This document shows positions 12,401-21,132 of a stretch of 64,000 nt of DNA, one piece after another. The position numbers were made by a program, and so were the translations under genes. How positions within the stretch are numbered: the first letter of the stretch is position 1; every line of letters starts with the position of its first letter. Below the pieces are notes generated by a model. It worked only from the letters and a program-made list of their open reading frames with translations. It was not told the DNA's origin and ran no database searches. Origin of the DNA: Vermamoeba vermiformis (lineage: Eukaryota; Tubulinea; Echinamoebida); NCBI GenBank assembly GCA_045837725.1, contig JBEWZL010000203.1:1-64000 (forward strand). The letters run 5' to 3'.

Positions 12401-13099
12401 ATGAAATGAACATACCAAATGACAGATATCTATGGCTCGCACCAACACAAGAGAACCGCTTCTTCCCTGAGCAATTAGCTTGTCGCGGAGCAATACCGAT
12501 ACACCTGGAGAGAGTCATTACATTAAGGAAAGCGAAGAGAATTAATAATATCATTATTCAATCATTCAATCAAATATGGAATGAAAGGAACAAGATCATA
12601 GTCGAGAAAGGACTTACGCACGTAGAACAGAAGGCTAGAAAGCTCGAAGAACAATTCAACAATATTGAACAAGAGGAAGAAGAGCAAAGAAAGGCAATCG
12701 AGCAACTATATTTTAACGAATTTTAATTTTAATATTATTAGAACGGGAAAAATAACTAGATTACCGGATGCGACTGACCAAAATTCAAAGATCGAAATCC
12801 AAAACCTGATGAAATAACCCCCGAATAGATGCTTGAGGTGGGGCAAGCAACATTCGTTAAAACCATGATTAGTGGGACGAGTGGAAAGTAGGGGCGTCAG
12901 GATGGAGAAAATGAGATCGATGAACAAAGTTAGAAGTAGCCGAGAAATAGGGATTGGACCCGATATATACATATTTTAAACCTGTAAATATTGTATTTGA
13001 AACGAATCTTAATAAAGTCCTGCGTGGGACTAGTCATATCGCTAGAAATAAAATAGCGAGACTAGTTAGCAGTGTGAGGAATTTCAAAACAAAACAATC
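6450..13099 (+). mobile_element. Full-length LINE (non-LTR retrotransposon) with APE-type endonuclease and RNase H
   Basis: A 6.65-kb element lies between two exact 17-bp direct repeats. It has a ~60-bp 5' leader, one very long ORF and a ~373-bp 3' UTR ending in an A-rich stretch (about 13089-13099). The plus strand is markedly A-rich, unlike the neighbouring genes. The domain order of coiled-coil ORF1-like region, EEP nuclease, reverse transcriptase, RNase H and a CCHC-type zinc motif fits the I/R1/Tad group of LINEs; the clade is not settled. An open ORF and a perfect duplication suggest a recent insertion. It is head-to-head with the Hsp70-like gene and probably lies in that gene's promoter or 5' flank. 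Confidence 0.88.
6511..12726 (+). CDS. LINE polyprotein: coiled coil, endonuclease, reverse transcriptase, RNase H
   Basis: The ORF is open from 6451 (2,091 codons). The in-frame ATG at 6511 is a likely start because it opens the charged region MTSQMDLDQEEN. Numbering is from 6451. Residues about 20-560 are an ORF1-like region with a long Glu/Lys/Gln coiled coil and no CCHC knuckle. Residues about 567-583 form a hydrophobic stretch. Residues about 590-830 are an EEP endonuclease (ILTEHK, IIGVYGPAD, IGGDFNN, KLDYIL, ADHLPVAL). The reverse transcriptase shows SAEIVLIYKRDN, NYRPITLLE, HDISGAYDN, GIPQGDPFS and WIDD at 1352-1355. RNase H shows ATDGSKRG, RAEAYG, ISDSKT and IKAHTGN. CPACGKEDEDQEHVMLRC (about 1952) is the usual C-terminal zinc motif. 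There is no stop inside, so it could be active. Confidence 0.88.
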   Translation: MTSQMDLDQEENIITQLENLEITIKNKAIIIDDLEEQKIRDKPENFIVLKITDISAKNENKNDIAFSMVLMDTEQEGFKWETTLSSETAMKIRYFTDCLQTYAAKQKEEEEQRITNIPESIPITEAKLEGAHLTVKGVTADVMKKSSTAIREHLEKALKVKINNVQKPESKGNAEMDYVFINLNPDEADKIANREVAHMEIDYRADYGDRDVARTVLLRTSGNHGFNKEDRDQIRNIIIKGIEEQTDQLISKSKVLVFPGKSNNQFWGVVNTTRKFFAQQIKNLEIKENGLEIEFYMTGKRIPKSYTEITISNVPRKITATQDENSVIQEIQNKTGIKPAYLDFDKSKGLIYIGTFTAEESDKIKRQLKQINDTNVKIQNTIDYNESMERQPDQIQLKSKETNTGMEIVNEFRTTTNLLIETVRRSIEQTDRLLAIQEKQIAIQAERDKSNDERFNQLMTLMTSQIERDQKRSEIEQEKERAREEMQKKLDDKINKVMETLSINPDQRTTKKRTREDDEGEDKQSKQPRVASSINKPSLYPRTTIIMTLFLLISQVQASNTNALEEKHITISAVNVMCLSSLIIINKLVRWIQDYEPDIIILTEHKIRRIHGTVTPINIPGYEWRSISAKSKRIRRRPNSARGGVAILTKPSIITIDPKNNDENEITEGRYCELSVVTQENERIRIIGVYGPADQREQPQFLNQITKIVKENENRIIIGGDFNNLISKKDATHNTHHKIKHMQLFRDKCQLEEHDENDNIKERATFMRKNYASKLDYILTNFRDGVVTSKTINVEIADHLPVALTISPKLITGNVEAQQFKERIKIDRRDKKKLHEYQRMISNWCYQNEETIEEFKTDKKDKGEHLYEQFNEIITTTAKRIYAQTKRSIKKATRTFPYDSKGGRLIGRISWINRAIKRMKFIQATNPINITNEDRKIFEPNELTEDIAELKPGDINHADIDRYLKELINKKNRTNKKLNKEIKAFREQRTKEWQDLIKNEGHANSSKIRSILNRAQNVQLRAITTNDGELITNPDNVKESIADYFEQQRQNIQPRNVTKPWLHDDIWKETRAQIAQYNSNQKLEADITVDELTNHIRERPNGKASGIDEVTYEMIKILPKEGIELYTNILNAIVNEKLSPKNFKSAEIVLIYKRDNQYSPKNYRPITLLEIAYKVITGVIAERISIMNQQIQFITPCQFGGIANTSCGEATQVIINIIKKAHRQQDELHIGCHDISGAYDNEPNEAVIDTFRSLGLPNKMIETIIFMQDKLINKVRTVYGHSRDIIFNKGIPQGDPFSVLKFVLFMDMFTRWMISKQRGYEVNNIHIPGLQWIDDSNFIARSNEELQTMTNELVQFLDAYQMKLSPHKSSYMAFNNNNDDIINVDQTEIKPSNTMRFLGYHIDKYVNWSEHERIMKYAMKNSMKRITKHNIPAETKLNLINSDTISIYRFSADLVPYSKSFNKEIIRAIKNKADPTNAYRIATSMYFLDKKLFAHHIEDLEAINKGRMVSNLMKCLNNKNIFVRLTTENTITDMNKDYKTQVLNGRNIRNDNKSKKYPPNIVNAIKTLHELDIKIFINKAPTKEIEDLTIEEYFNEIKLTKEQEKTLETELKGRKNEKMKKICSLFKRNGREHAPIYDLITCRPINYHYETTFKLPIDRQRAILPIFNQVYETAHARLERYTERMQHNVPLNNLIWATDGSKRGEIATTAVVSDKATYKHRVPEQQSIARAEAYGIQICLEKNLINNRNINIISDSKTTLQIIEKYRRTRKEKIINKNDNASIIRRIVEIMDQVNVSLRHIKAHTGNQDELSKLNEKADKAAKETNEREQRAPINWKHLPMYIPLIKNELFEGNISKIIRIDSQNQRMKKEATIASIRTATSEQVWKIPSFFSTGRNQDRLNFAIQCNAKALPTMSLLSTRCAELYDSRLCPACGKEDEDQEHVMLRCEKYHEIREELKQQIKDEMNIPNDRYLWLAPTQENRFFPEQLACRGAIPIHLERVITLRKAKRINNIIIQSFNQIWNERNKIIVEKGLTHVEQKARKLEEQFNNIEQEEEEQRKAIEQLYFNEF

Positions 13100-13116
13100 A
13101 ATTAATTTCAATACTG
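13100..13116. repeat. Right target-site duplication of the LINE
   Basis: Exact 17-bp copy of 6433-6449. It directly follows the A-rich 3' end of the element, as expected for target-primed reverse transcription. Confidence 0.8.
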
Positions 13117-13640
13117 CCAACGTAAACACGAGCATGAAGGAACTAAAATAGTATATGCACCAATATTATTGTTGGTGTTAAAGTTGAAGACGGGGATGAA
13201 GCTTGTTATTGTTTCAAAGCTAATTACACTCACAATTAACAAATAACGAGACTAGTGGTTGAATATAATTACAATCGTGATTAAAGAGCAAGTCCCTATC
13301 GTTGCACGACATCCTCGGCCGAAATATTTTTCTGAAGGTCTGCGTAAGCCATTTTATTAATCCGCTTTGGCTCCCATACGAGCATATTTATTCGCTTATT
13401 TTCCTAATTTTATTACGTCATCTGAAACTCTTTGGAAAAACTTTAATCTGACGTTAGAAAGCTCACAAGATACTGCATTTCGTTTGTTATTCTTTTTGAT
13501 GTTTTTTGCAGACAGTGGCACGTGCACGTGTCAAAAATGTCTATTGACGGAAGCTCTTGGCGGCGAAATTAGACCAATTTGCGATCGCGCGGTCGCGTGA
13601 TTACAAAATATTACTTAGCGCGTTTTATTATCTTTTTAAA
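13117..13640. other. Intergenic stretch before the carrier gene
   Basis: I see no convincing gene. The 77-codon ORF at 13367-13600 has no recognisable domain. At about 13518-13532 a GCACGTGCACGTGTC run holds two overlapping E/G-box cores (CACGTG), about 110 bp upstream of the carrier ATG. It may be a promoter element. Confidence 0.4.
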
Positions 13641-15144
13641 CATGTTGCCCACGTTGGAAGACACTACAATGAACCGACAAATACATTCAGCACGGCCACA
13701 TCACACTCATACGAAGCACCATACTGATCTCAGATCGACAGTTAGTCTTAGCGAGGCCATCATCTGCGGCGGAGCTTCTGGTTTCTTATCTGAAGGCTTA
13801 TTACACCCTATTGACGTCATTAAGACTCGTTTACAAAGCGTTTCGGTACGTGCCAAGCAACCTTTTAGATCCGCGAATTGATTTTATTAAATTTTATAGC
13901 TTAAGATTGAAAATCGAACGTAAATTAAATAGTACAAATTATTTTCAGCAACAATATGCTTCCTATTCTTACTTGTAGAATATTTTGAACTTTTTCTCAT
14001 TTATTCTCGATCACAGAGCGAGAAATTTAATTCAATCAATGACGTTATAAGAAAGACATTATATAAAGACGGACCTCGAGGATTTTTCAAAGGATTTTCA
14101 GTCGTTCTCACAACTGGCCTGCCTATAACTTCATTGTACTTTTTGAGCTACGAACTCTCAGTGCGGATGTACGACAAACTTTTGCCACATTCAAACACAC
14201 TAGCAAAGGTAATTAATGACGATAATACATGCAAGTGCCACCTATTAATATATTCTGCAGCAATTTTTATCAGGAATGACCGCACAAGTCTTCGCCGGGT
14301 TGATGTTTACCCCACGTGTAAGTGCTCGTGGATGTGACAATTTGATTCGGAGAAACAAGGAGCTGATACATTCGTCAATAGGACATTGTAAAAGAACGTT
14401 TGCAAATTCAAGTTGGTGATCGGAAGCTCTACAATGGTCCTATAGATGCCATCAAGAAGATTGTGGCACGCGATGGAATCAAGGGGCTTTACAAAGTACG
14501 CTTTGCGTCTATTTTACTATTCTCTTGTACTAATCACTATGACTCAGGGCTACTGGGAGTCACTGGCACTCTGGGGTCCGTACGGTGGCATCTACCTTGC
14601 CTTATACGGTAACATTGGACCCGTGTCAATGTCATACTTTTTCTCGCTAACAATATGACACTTAGACTGGCTCAAGACTACGAGGAGAAATCAAAAGCGC
14701 GCTGAATTATCGACTGCGGATCTGCTGCGTAAGTTCATTTCGTTTTGCGTATAAATTAATGTAGGAACTAACCGATATGAATGACCAGTTGCGAGTGGCA
14801 CTGCAGCATCAATCGCAGCGTTTGTTACATGTCCTATAGATAACGTTAAGCTGAATCTTCAAGTAAGTTCGTTTTTCGTGCATCCAGATTTAGTTAACAT
14901 TTATTCTCAAAGACCTCGACGAATTCGGAATTGAATTCTGGATGGAAATTGGCCAAGTATCAGTACAAGCACGAAGGCTTCAAGTTTTTCTTCCGCGGTG
15001 TTTCAGCACGGCTGTTGTGGGTAGCGCCGCGAACAATGTTACTCTTTTTAACGTGTAAGTGGATTATTTCTTGCTCATATCGCAATATTAATGTTATTTT
15101 CTACAGACGAACAATTGAAAGCGTTATTCGCAGCTCGCAAATAA
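13641..15144 (+). CDS. Mitochondrial carrier family protein (SLC25-like)
   Basis: Spliced from about eight exons with introns of about 50-150 bp. Three carrier repeats are visible through their signature motifs: HPIDVIKTRLQ (about 13.81 kb), DIVKERLQ (about 14.38 kb) and CPIDNVKLNLQ (about 14.84 kb). Each repeat is followed by a G-x-x-G-like segment such as DGPRGFFKGFS, DGIKGLYK and GFKFFFRGVSARLLW. The family moves metabolites across the inner mitochondrial membrane; the substrate cannot be told here. The last intron joins ACG T and AC GAA to give FLTYEQLKALFAARK and a stop at 15142-15144. The first ATG at 13641 gives a His-rich N-terminus; the ATG at 13671 is an alternative. The lengths of the repeats are normal. 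Confidence 0.85.
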
Positions 15145-15245
15145 GACAGCAATGTAAAATAAGTTTGTAAATAATTTTTTGGCCAGTCGAAAATCTTGTT
15201 TAGCTTTTATTCTTACTCTGTACAACAATACTATACGTATATATC

Positions 15246-16032
15246 ATGGCTAAAGGTCCGTTGCCTAGCTTTGTATTTGTTTGCTTGTTGATCTCGATCC
15301 CCGTCGTTCTGTACGAGTCCATCTACGTGCTCCTTCGCCCGAGAAGTATCGAGCAGAGTGACTTAGGATGGGCATTCACTATGTGTATGTATTAGTAAAC
15401 AAATGCAACGAGAAAAGCAAGCGAGTTTGGAGCGGATTAGCTATTATTACGTTCGTATTAATTAATAATTATTTGTATAGACAACACTGTATATTGCCAA
15501 GTTGATAAGAGATTTTGTGACCTTGAAGACGGCTATATGAAGGCCGTAGAAATGTAAGATAATTTTTTGGATATTTTTTCTATTTTGATCAAAAACAATT
15601 ATCTCGTGTATTATCACATCATATAGATGTATACTAATAGGATATATTCAGCGTTAATTTAGCCGAAATTTTTGTTGGCTTTGTAGCTGTTATTCTGGTA
15701 AGATCAGATCTCTCGTCCTGAAGGCAGCCAACGTATTAATATTTATTATATAGCACTTGGCTGGCTACCAACAAGCCATATTATGGGCGTTCTCTCATTG
15801 GGTGAGCTCTCTTTGCAAAACAACGTTGCACATTGGTATCGAGGTTATGGCCAACTTCCCTTACACTGGCCACCATATTAAGTCCGGCGATATGAGCACA
15901 TTTTACTTGATGTACCTTATGCCTAATATGTTATGGTGGTTCGCTGCTTTGATTTCTGTCTGGCTGCTCGGATCCTTGATCGGCAAGGCTTTGTCTCGTC
16001 CCGTTGTCGTTGTTAACAAGAAGAAAAAGTAA
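15246..16032 (+). CDS. EXPERA-domain (EBP/TM6SF-like) membrane protein
   Basis: Four exons (15246-15384, 15481-15553, 15652-15697, 15754-16032) splice cleanly in frame to about 179 residues. There are four hydrophobic segments: near the start (FVFVCLLISIPVVLYE), at the exon 3/4 join (FVGFVAVILHLAGY), FYLMYLMPNMLWW, and FAALISVWLLGS. The pattern of acidic and aromatic residues (VYCQVDKRFCDLEDGYMKAVE) resembles the EXPERA fold of emopamil-binding protein, TM6SF2 and sigma-2 receptor, which act on sterols or bind lipids in the ER. The tail NKKKK is a likely ER-retrieval signal. Catalytic specificity cannot be inferred. It starts 100 bp after the carrier gene, on the same strand. Confidence 0.75.
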
Positions 16033-16160
16033 GCGTTGCTATAAATGATTTATTTACAATGATAATGGCCTGCTTTGTCTGATCCGCTCCGAATTGGATC
16101 TGGGAGGCAATTTTACAACGGACCAAGCTCCGTTCCGCTCCGATTATCTAGGCAATAAGT

Positions 16161-17138
16161 ATGACATTCTATACGCAGCAAGACACTTGGCAATATCAGT
16201 TAGACGAATATCACCAAAGTACGTATTTAATTAACAAACGAGCTGCCGTTTTCTTACCTCGATCTAGGATGACTTCAGAAGCACCAATAATATTATTTGG
16301 CTTCGCTAAAATTAAGGACCATCCAAGCCCATCAGGATTTTGCCAAAAGCTCGAGACATTTCTTCGCTACACATCCGTTAAGTACGTGCTTAAAAATTCG
16401 TTGCCGTCCAGAGCTCCGAAAGGAAAATTGCCGTATATTTATGACGATAAGAAAATAGTTGCAGACTCTCATTTCATCATCGAGTATCTTGTTCAGAAAG
16501 GAACGGTACCAGATTTAGATGCGAAACTGACCGCGAACCAAAAATCTGACAGTAGAGCCTTTCAAGCTTATATGGAAGAGTTAATCTATCCTTGCGTCTT
16601 AAAAGAACGTTGGCTCGAAGAGAAGAACTACCAGAAGATGCGCCAAGAGAATTTTAGTCGGGTCTTTTGGCCGTTGAACTGGATCATGTCGTCGTGGTAC
16701 GAAGTTGCCTAAAATTTAGATTAAAATACTAATAATACTAGGTATCGATATGGCATACGGTCTGCACTTTGGAGCCAAGGAATAAGCCGTTATTCGGACT
16801 CCGAAATTGACTCGATTGTGGCCAGGTTCTGGATCGATCTTGAAAACAAGTATTCGCACGGCCAAACATTTTTCCATCAAACTGCAGAACCCACGTTAAT
16901 AGATATTATCGTCTATGGATTTATTGCGAATTTTCTGAGCACAAAAACAAATCCTTTCACAACGAAGCAAATTTTATCTCAGCCCAACCTCGTCAAGTTC
17001 GCCAAATTAATGACCCAAAAATTATTCCCTGAATATCATAGAATATTAGCCATATTAGAAGGTGCTACTAATATATCAGTTGGAGATCAACCGAAATATG
17101 GAACCAAAGAAATTTTAGGAATGTTTGGAAAGATGTAG
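16161..17138 (+). CDS. FAX/metaxin-like GST-fold protein
   Basis: Two exons with a short intron near 16698-16740 (TCG TCG TG joined to G TAT CGA) give about 310 residues. The N-terminal half shows a thioredoxin-like GST fold: IILFGFAK, SGFCQKLETFLRYTSVKY, GKLPYIYDDKKIVADSHFI. The C-terminal half is helical, with YPCVLKERWLEEKNY, RFWIDLENKYSHG and PTLIDIIVYGFIANFL. This order matches the failed-axon-connections/metaxin relatives of glutathione transferase. The first ATG gives an extension of about 36 residues; the ATG at 16269 (MTSEAPI) starts just before the conserved fold and is a good alternative. Its role is unknown, perhaps in outer mitochondrial membrane biology by analogy with metaxins. 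Confidence 0.75.
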
Positions 17139-17890
17139 ATCAGCATAAATACTCGATATTGATGTGTTTACCGGTGTTTTTTAAACATATAAAGCAGCGT
17201 ATAATTCTTTGTTACGCGTAACAATTATGTATACGTAAATGTCAAAATGTCATAATCAAGATGTCCAGCGAAAACTCGCGGCAATTAATCTTGTAAAGAT
17301 TCGATGCGCTATTAAATCCAAGGGTTGCAACAAAGCGTTGTATTTATCATGAGTACCTTCGATACTATGGTGTTGGATCTTTAACTCCAATTCAGTTCGC
17401 TTTCAAAAAAATCTTGGTACATCCATCGCTGAACCCTTTCATGACTGGGAATGAGCTCGAAAACTGTTACAAATCAAAAAATTAGTATTTTTATACACGC
17501 AACGATCATTATTCTGGTATTTGCGTGGGTTTTACGTTCGGTACACATGTAAACCTGGATCTCGCTTGGATATTTGTTCACGTGTTACTGTTTATAACTT
17601 GTTGGTACCGCGAATCACGGTGTACCCGTAAAGTATAAAAAGATTGTTTATTGAAATGCGTGCATTATATTTTATTCTCTGCAGTTGAAGAGTAAAACAC
17701 GAGCAATACTCGATCAACTTCAAATTCATCATTATACTCTAGAGAGCTTGTAAGTATACCCGCAAATTGAAAGATGATTTTAATTGATATTAATTAATAT
17801 TATTCACCTAAAATGAAGCAAAATACTAACCTGAATATCTTTTCGATTTAGATCCGGTTCAAAGTTGCAAACTAGAATAAACAACAAACT
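17139..17890. other. Intergenic stretch without a clear gene
   Basis: AT-rich with scattered stops on both strands. No domain-bearing ORF or RNA gene was seen. It holds the terminator of the GST-fold gene and the promoter of the tetraspan gene. A 5' UTR intron may lie just before 17891, since GTAAGT at about 17750 is followed by a pyrimidine-rich AG near 17850. Confidence 0.4.
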
Positions 17891-18335
17891 ATGGGTTTCT
17901 TCGGCGGTCACCACTACTTCAGAACAAGTGTCTCTATTATCGTATTTAGCTGCGTCTGTGCTGCCCTTGGAGTCCTCAATATTGTTTGGAACTCGAACAT
18001 TGTCGTCGGAAACGGTTACGCAGGCGGATCCATCGATTATCCTCTTGGATTTGCTACAGGAATCAGTTCAAGTACTAGTATGTGGTATTCTAGGCATTTG
18101 GGGTGGTGCTAAGCGACGCTACATCCCACTCGTTTTGTTCGTCATCGGCATCTCGATCACGATGGCTCTCAACGTGCTTTCTTGCGCCTTCTTCTTCTCG
18201 CAATATCAAATTTCATACGACGTGCTTCGCTTTGTATGGTTCATTTGCTCTATTGGTATTTCTGGAGGAATTTTGTTCCCGCTCGGCATCTACTTGACCA
18301 ACCACTCTCACGGCAAGTGCTGCGTATGCTGTTAA
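17891..18335 (+). CDS. Small four-TM (tetraspan/claudin-like) membrane protein
   Basis: The start MGFFGGHHYFRTSVS opens a first TM (VSIIVFSCVCAALGVLNIVW). The reading then changes frame between about 18000 and 18100, and continues as VLVCGILGIWGGAKRRY, IPLVLFVIGISITMALNVL and FVWFICSIGISGGILFPLG, ending GKCCVCC. The total is about 130-145 residues with four hydrophobic segments and a Cys-rich tail that could be palmitoylated. The frame change is explained by a short intron (for example an acceptor after CTACAG at about 18060) or by a one-base error; I cannot choose. Codon use and hydrophobic patterning in both halves look real. No family is recognised. Confidence 0.6.
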
Positions 18336-18776
18336 TATCGAAAAAATAATAATTGCATAATCATATTGATTATAATCAAACCTTATTTATTTAACCTTGT
18401 AATTAGTAATTAAAAACAACAAAAATTTCAAATTAACTGACCGTTATTCCAATATAATCCTGCAGTAATATTGCACGAGTAATATAACAATTTTTGGATT
18501 GAAATTCAAGTTGCAGGCAATTCTTAATAATTACTAATCAAGCTTCAAAGATATCTAACAATTAAAGTGTCTAACATGTTCAACGTACTGCATGATATCC
18601 CATGCTAGCGTGTGGATGATAATGATCAATTTGATCGTGGTCCTTCTTGAATTTTTACGCATTAAAAACAATTCCGCAGAAAATCTTGGTTCGTTTGTAA
18701 CCGAAAGATTTTTTATTTGATTATTTTAGTAACACGTTGCTTATATAACAAGGTTAAAATCAATCTTCAGCTCACG
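18336..18776. other. Intergenic stretch
   Basis: AT-rich, with no supported gene or RNA. It must hold the polyadenylation region of the tetraspan gene and the promoter of the acyltransferase gene. Confidence 0.4.
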
Positions 18777-20347
18777 ATGGAAGAACTAGCTTTGAGTGGC
18801 TTAGATCACTTTATGTTGCCTGTTTACACGCGAATGCTATTTTTTTATGAAAAGACTCTTAATGTAGAGGTAATATTTATTTTAAACGACATTTTCTGAT
18901 CGATTATAAATTTTTAAGCGCGATCCGAAATATTTTTGCAATGCGACGAACTCAAATGCAATTTTATATTGTTGGCCCGATTAAATTACAAATACATATA
19001 AATAACTGTTTATTATTCGCAATATTCATTACTTAAGATTAAAAATCAAAGTGACATCCAAGCTTCATCGAATAGCTACTAACGAATTATAAGGCACTTG
19101 AAAGAGCTCTTGTTACAGTAATGCAACGCGATTACAAACCTTGGTTGGGTGTGGTGGCTCATGTGGATGAGACCAAGCCAGTCTTACGCTACGATCCAAA
19201 TGCAACTCCCTCGATCACCAAAGTGACTCTTGATTGTTCTTTTGCCGACGTGAAGGGCCATGATGGAAGTTACCGATTTATTTCTGATGATTTAGTGGTC
19301 CCCAAAGAACTTTTTGTCACCGCGCCTGAGGCCCAGATCTTGCATACCGTCTTGTTCACCTTTGCCAAGAGCGACGGCTGCGTGTTGGCAGTAAGTCTGC
19401 ACCACCGAGCAGGAGATGGATCAGCACAGTTCACATTTGTGAAGGCTTGGGGCGACGAAGTGCGGGGCCTCAAACACGCTCGTGCTACAATTGTCCATGA
19501 GCGAAGTTGCATACCAAAGATACTTGATCAGCCCATTGAAACACCTCCTTCATATCGCCATATTGTCAATCGACCGCCATTGCCGGCTTCTTATGGTCCC
19601 GCCAATTCACTGCTGGTTAGATTCCCTACACAAGCCTTGCGTGAGCTTAAAAGTCATCTCTCCGCAACCATTACTGCCCCTCAATATGTCAGCACAAACG
19701 ACGTGCTCCTTGCTTTGATATTCCGAGCTGTTGTTAGAGCCAAAGGACTTCCTACGGATGCTCCCATATTCACTAAGGTACGCGTACTATTTTGCTTCCA
19801 TCATCAGATCCGATTTTAAGTTTTGTTTTTGCAGTTCAATGCCGATGGTAGATTTCGCAATGCTGGCATCCCATTGACATATACAGGCAATGCAGTATTC
19901 TTCATGATGATTGAACCGAAGAATGTTGGCGAGGTTCTCAACTCCTCTTTAGCCGAAGTTGCGTTATGGTACAGATCAGCAATCAATTCACTTAACAACA
20001 CGTCTATGGCCAATATTGTTAGTTTCTTGGACCAGTTTTCAATGCCGTACTTGCAAGAATCATTCTTTTACATGCCTCCGTACCTGCATATCTCGAACTG
20101 GGACACGCTTGGTGACTTGACCGAATACGATTTTGGAACTGGCCCTGCAGCAGCAATTCGCTTGCCTCCTCCCGGCCTCGATTCAATATTTTACATTCTG
20201 CCGTCTATTGGCGCAGTAGAGTGCGTTGTTGGACTGGCACCTGACGTACTCGCGAAATTCAGGGAAGATAAGGAGTTGTTACAAGCTGGCGCCGAGATGC
20301 TTGGCGAGTTTTCTGCACTCAATGCGGACTCGAACAAATACGAATAA
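18777..20347 (+). CDS. BAHD/HCT-type acyltransferase (transferase family)
   Basis: Three exons (18777-18870, 19094 to about 19777, about 19834-20347) give about 430 residues, the usual family size. The catalytic HHxxxD motif is present as SLHHRAGDG at about 19.39 kb. The structural DFGWG motif appears as YDFGTGPA at about 20.13 kb. The start MEELALSGLDHFMLPVYTRMLFFYE resembles the family N-terminus. These enzymes transfer an acyl group from acyl-CoA to an alcohol or amine, in the cytosol, and are best known from plant and fungal secondary metabolism. The substrate cannot be inferred. There is no signal peptide. Presence outside plants and fungi may reflect transfer, but the gene has normal introns and base use here. 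Confidence 0.82.
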
Positions 20348-21132
20348 AAGCCATCGCATTGCGATAATACTCGAGTCTGTTAAGGGCCAGTTTTCTTCGT
20401 TTTAACAGTCCATTGACAACAACTAATGTTACCAAACGTAAATAACCAACACGGTGCTTCAAATTAGTAAGTAGCGCTTCTATGTCGATATCGCTTGTTC
20501 ATATACTGAGCAAGCTAAGACGATCTTAGCACGAGCTCAAAAATTTATGTTAATCACTAAATATCACAATTAATTGATTATAAAATTAGCTACCTATTAG
20601 GGGTATTTATTAGACGTTAAAAATAAATTATTAGCCTTAGGGCTAATTTTAATTAAAAATTTTCTAATTGATTTTGATCGATCAAAAAATCTTCTTGTAA
20701 ATTATCCAATAAGGATTACGATGTACGATGTTTATTATTAAATATTCCTAACCAACTAGATGTTCAGGGACAACAAGCAGATCTTAACGTAATCACGCTT
20801 CAGAATTGTTCGTAGTTGCTTTAACTAGCGTTTAAGAAATCTATTCTTAAACGAGCAGTCGAAAGATTATTCCACCGGTTCAAAAATAGAGCTTCTTAAT
20901 CGCAAATTATTGCAGCCAACGGACGGCTCTGGATGCAGGTACTTTTATCTCACACTATTATGATGTTCGTGATGCTAATACTGAACAATAGGTGCGATAT
21001 GGATTCGGCATCCGTTCCATAGCGAGGAGATTTCATAAGCTAATTTTAGCGCGTGTCATGTACGTCTAATTAATTTATTCGCCCCAATTCTCTTTCGATA
21101 ATTTTTAAAATTCAACGCGAAAGAACGCACGC
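20348..21132. other. Intergenic stretch
   Basis: 785 bp of AT-rich sequence with no supported ORF on either strand and no tRNA boxes. It probably holds the GPCR promoter. Confidence 0.4.

Noticed and set aside
6534-12554. Many antisense ORFs of 60-197 codons opposite the LINE
   Set aside because: They are Ser/Leu/Ile/Phe-rich shadows created by the A-rich codon use of the LINE ORF, and have no domains.
13367-13600. 77-codon ORF upstream of the carrier gene
   Set aside because: No domain, no splice partners and weak coding look; more likely promoter DNA.
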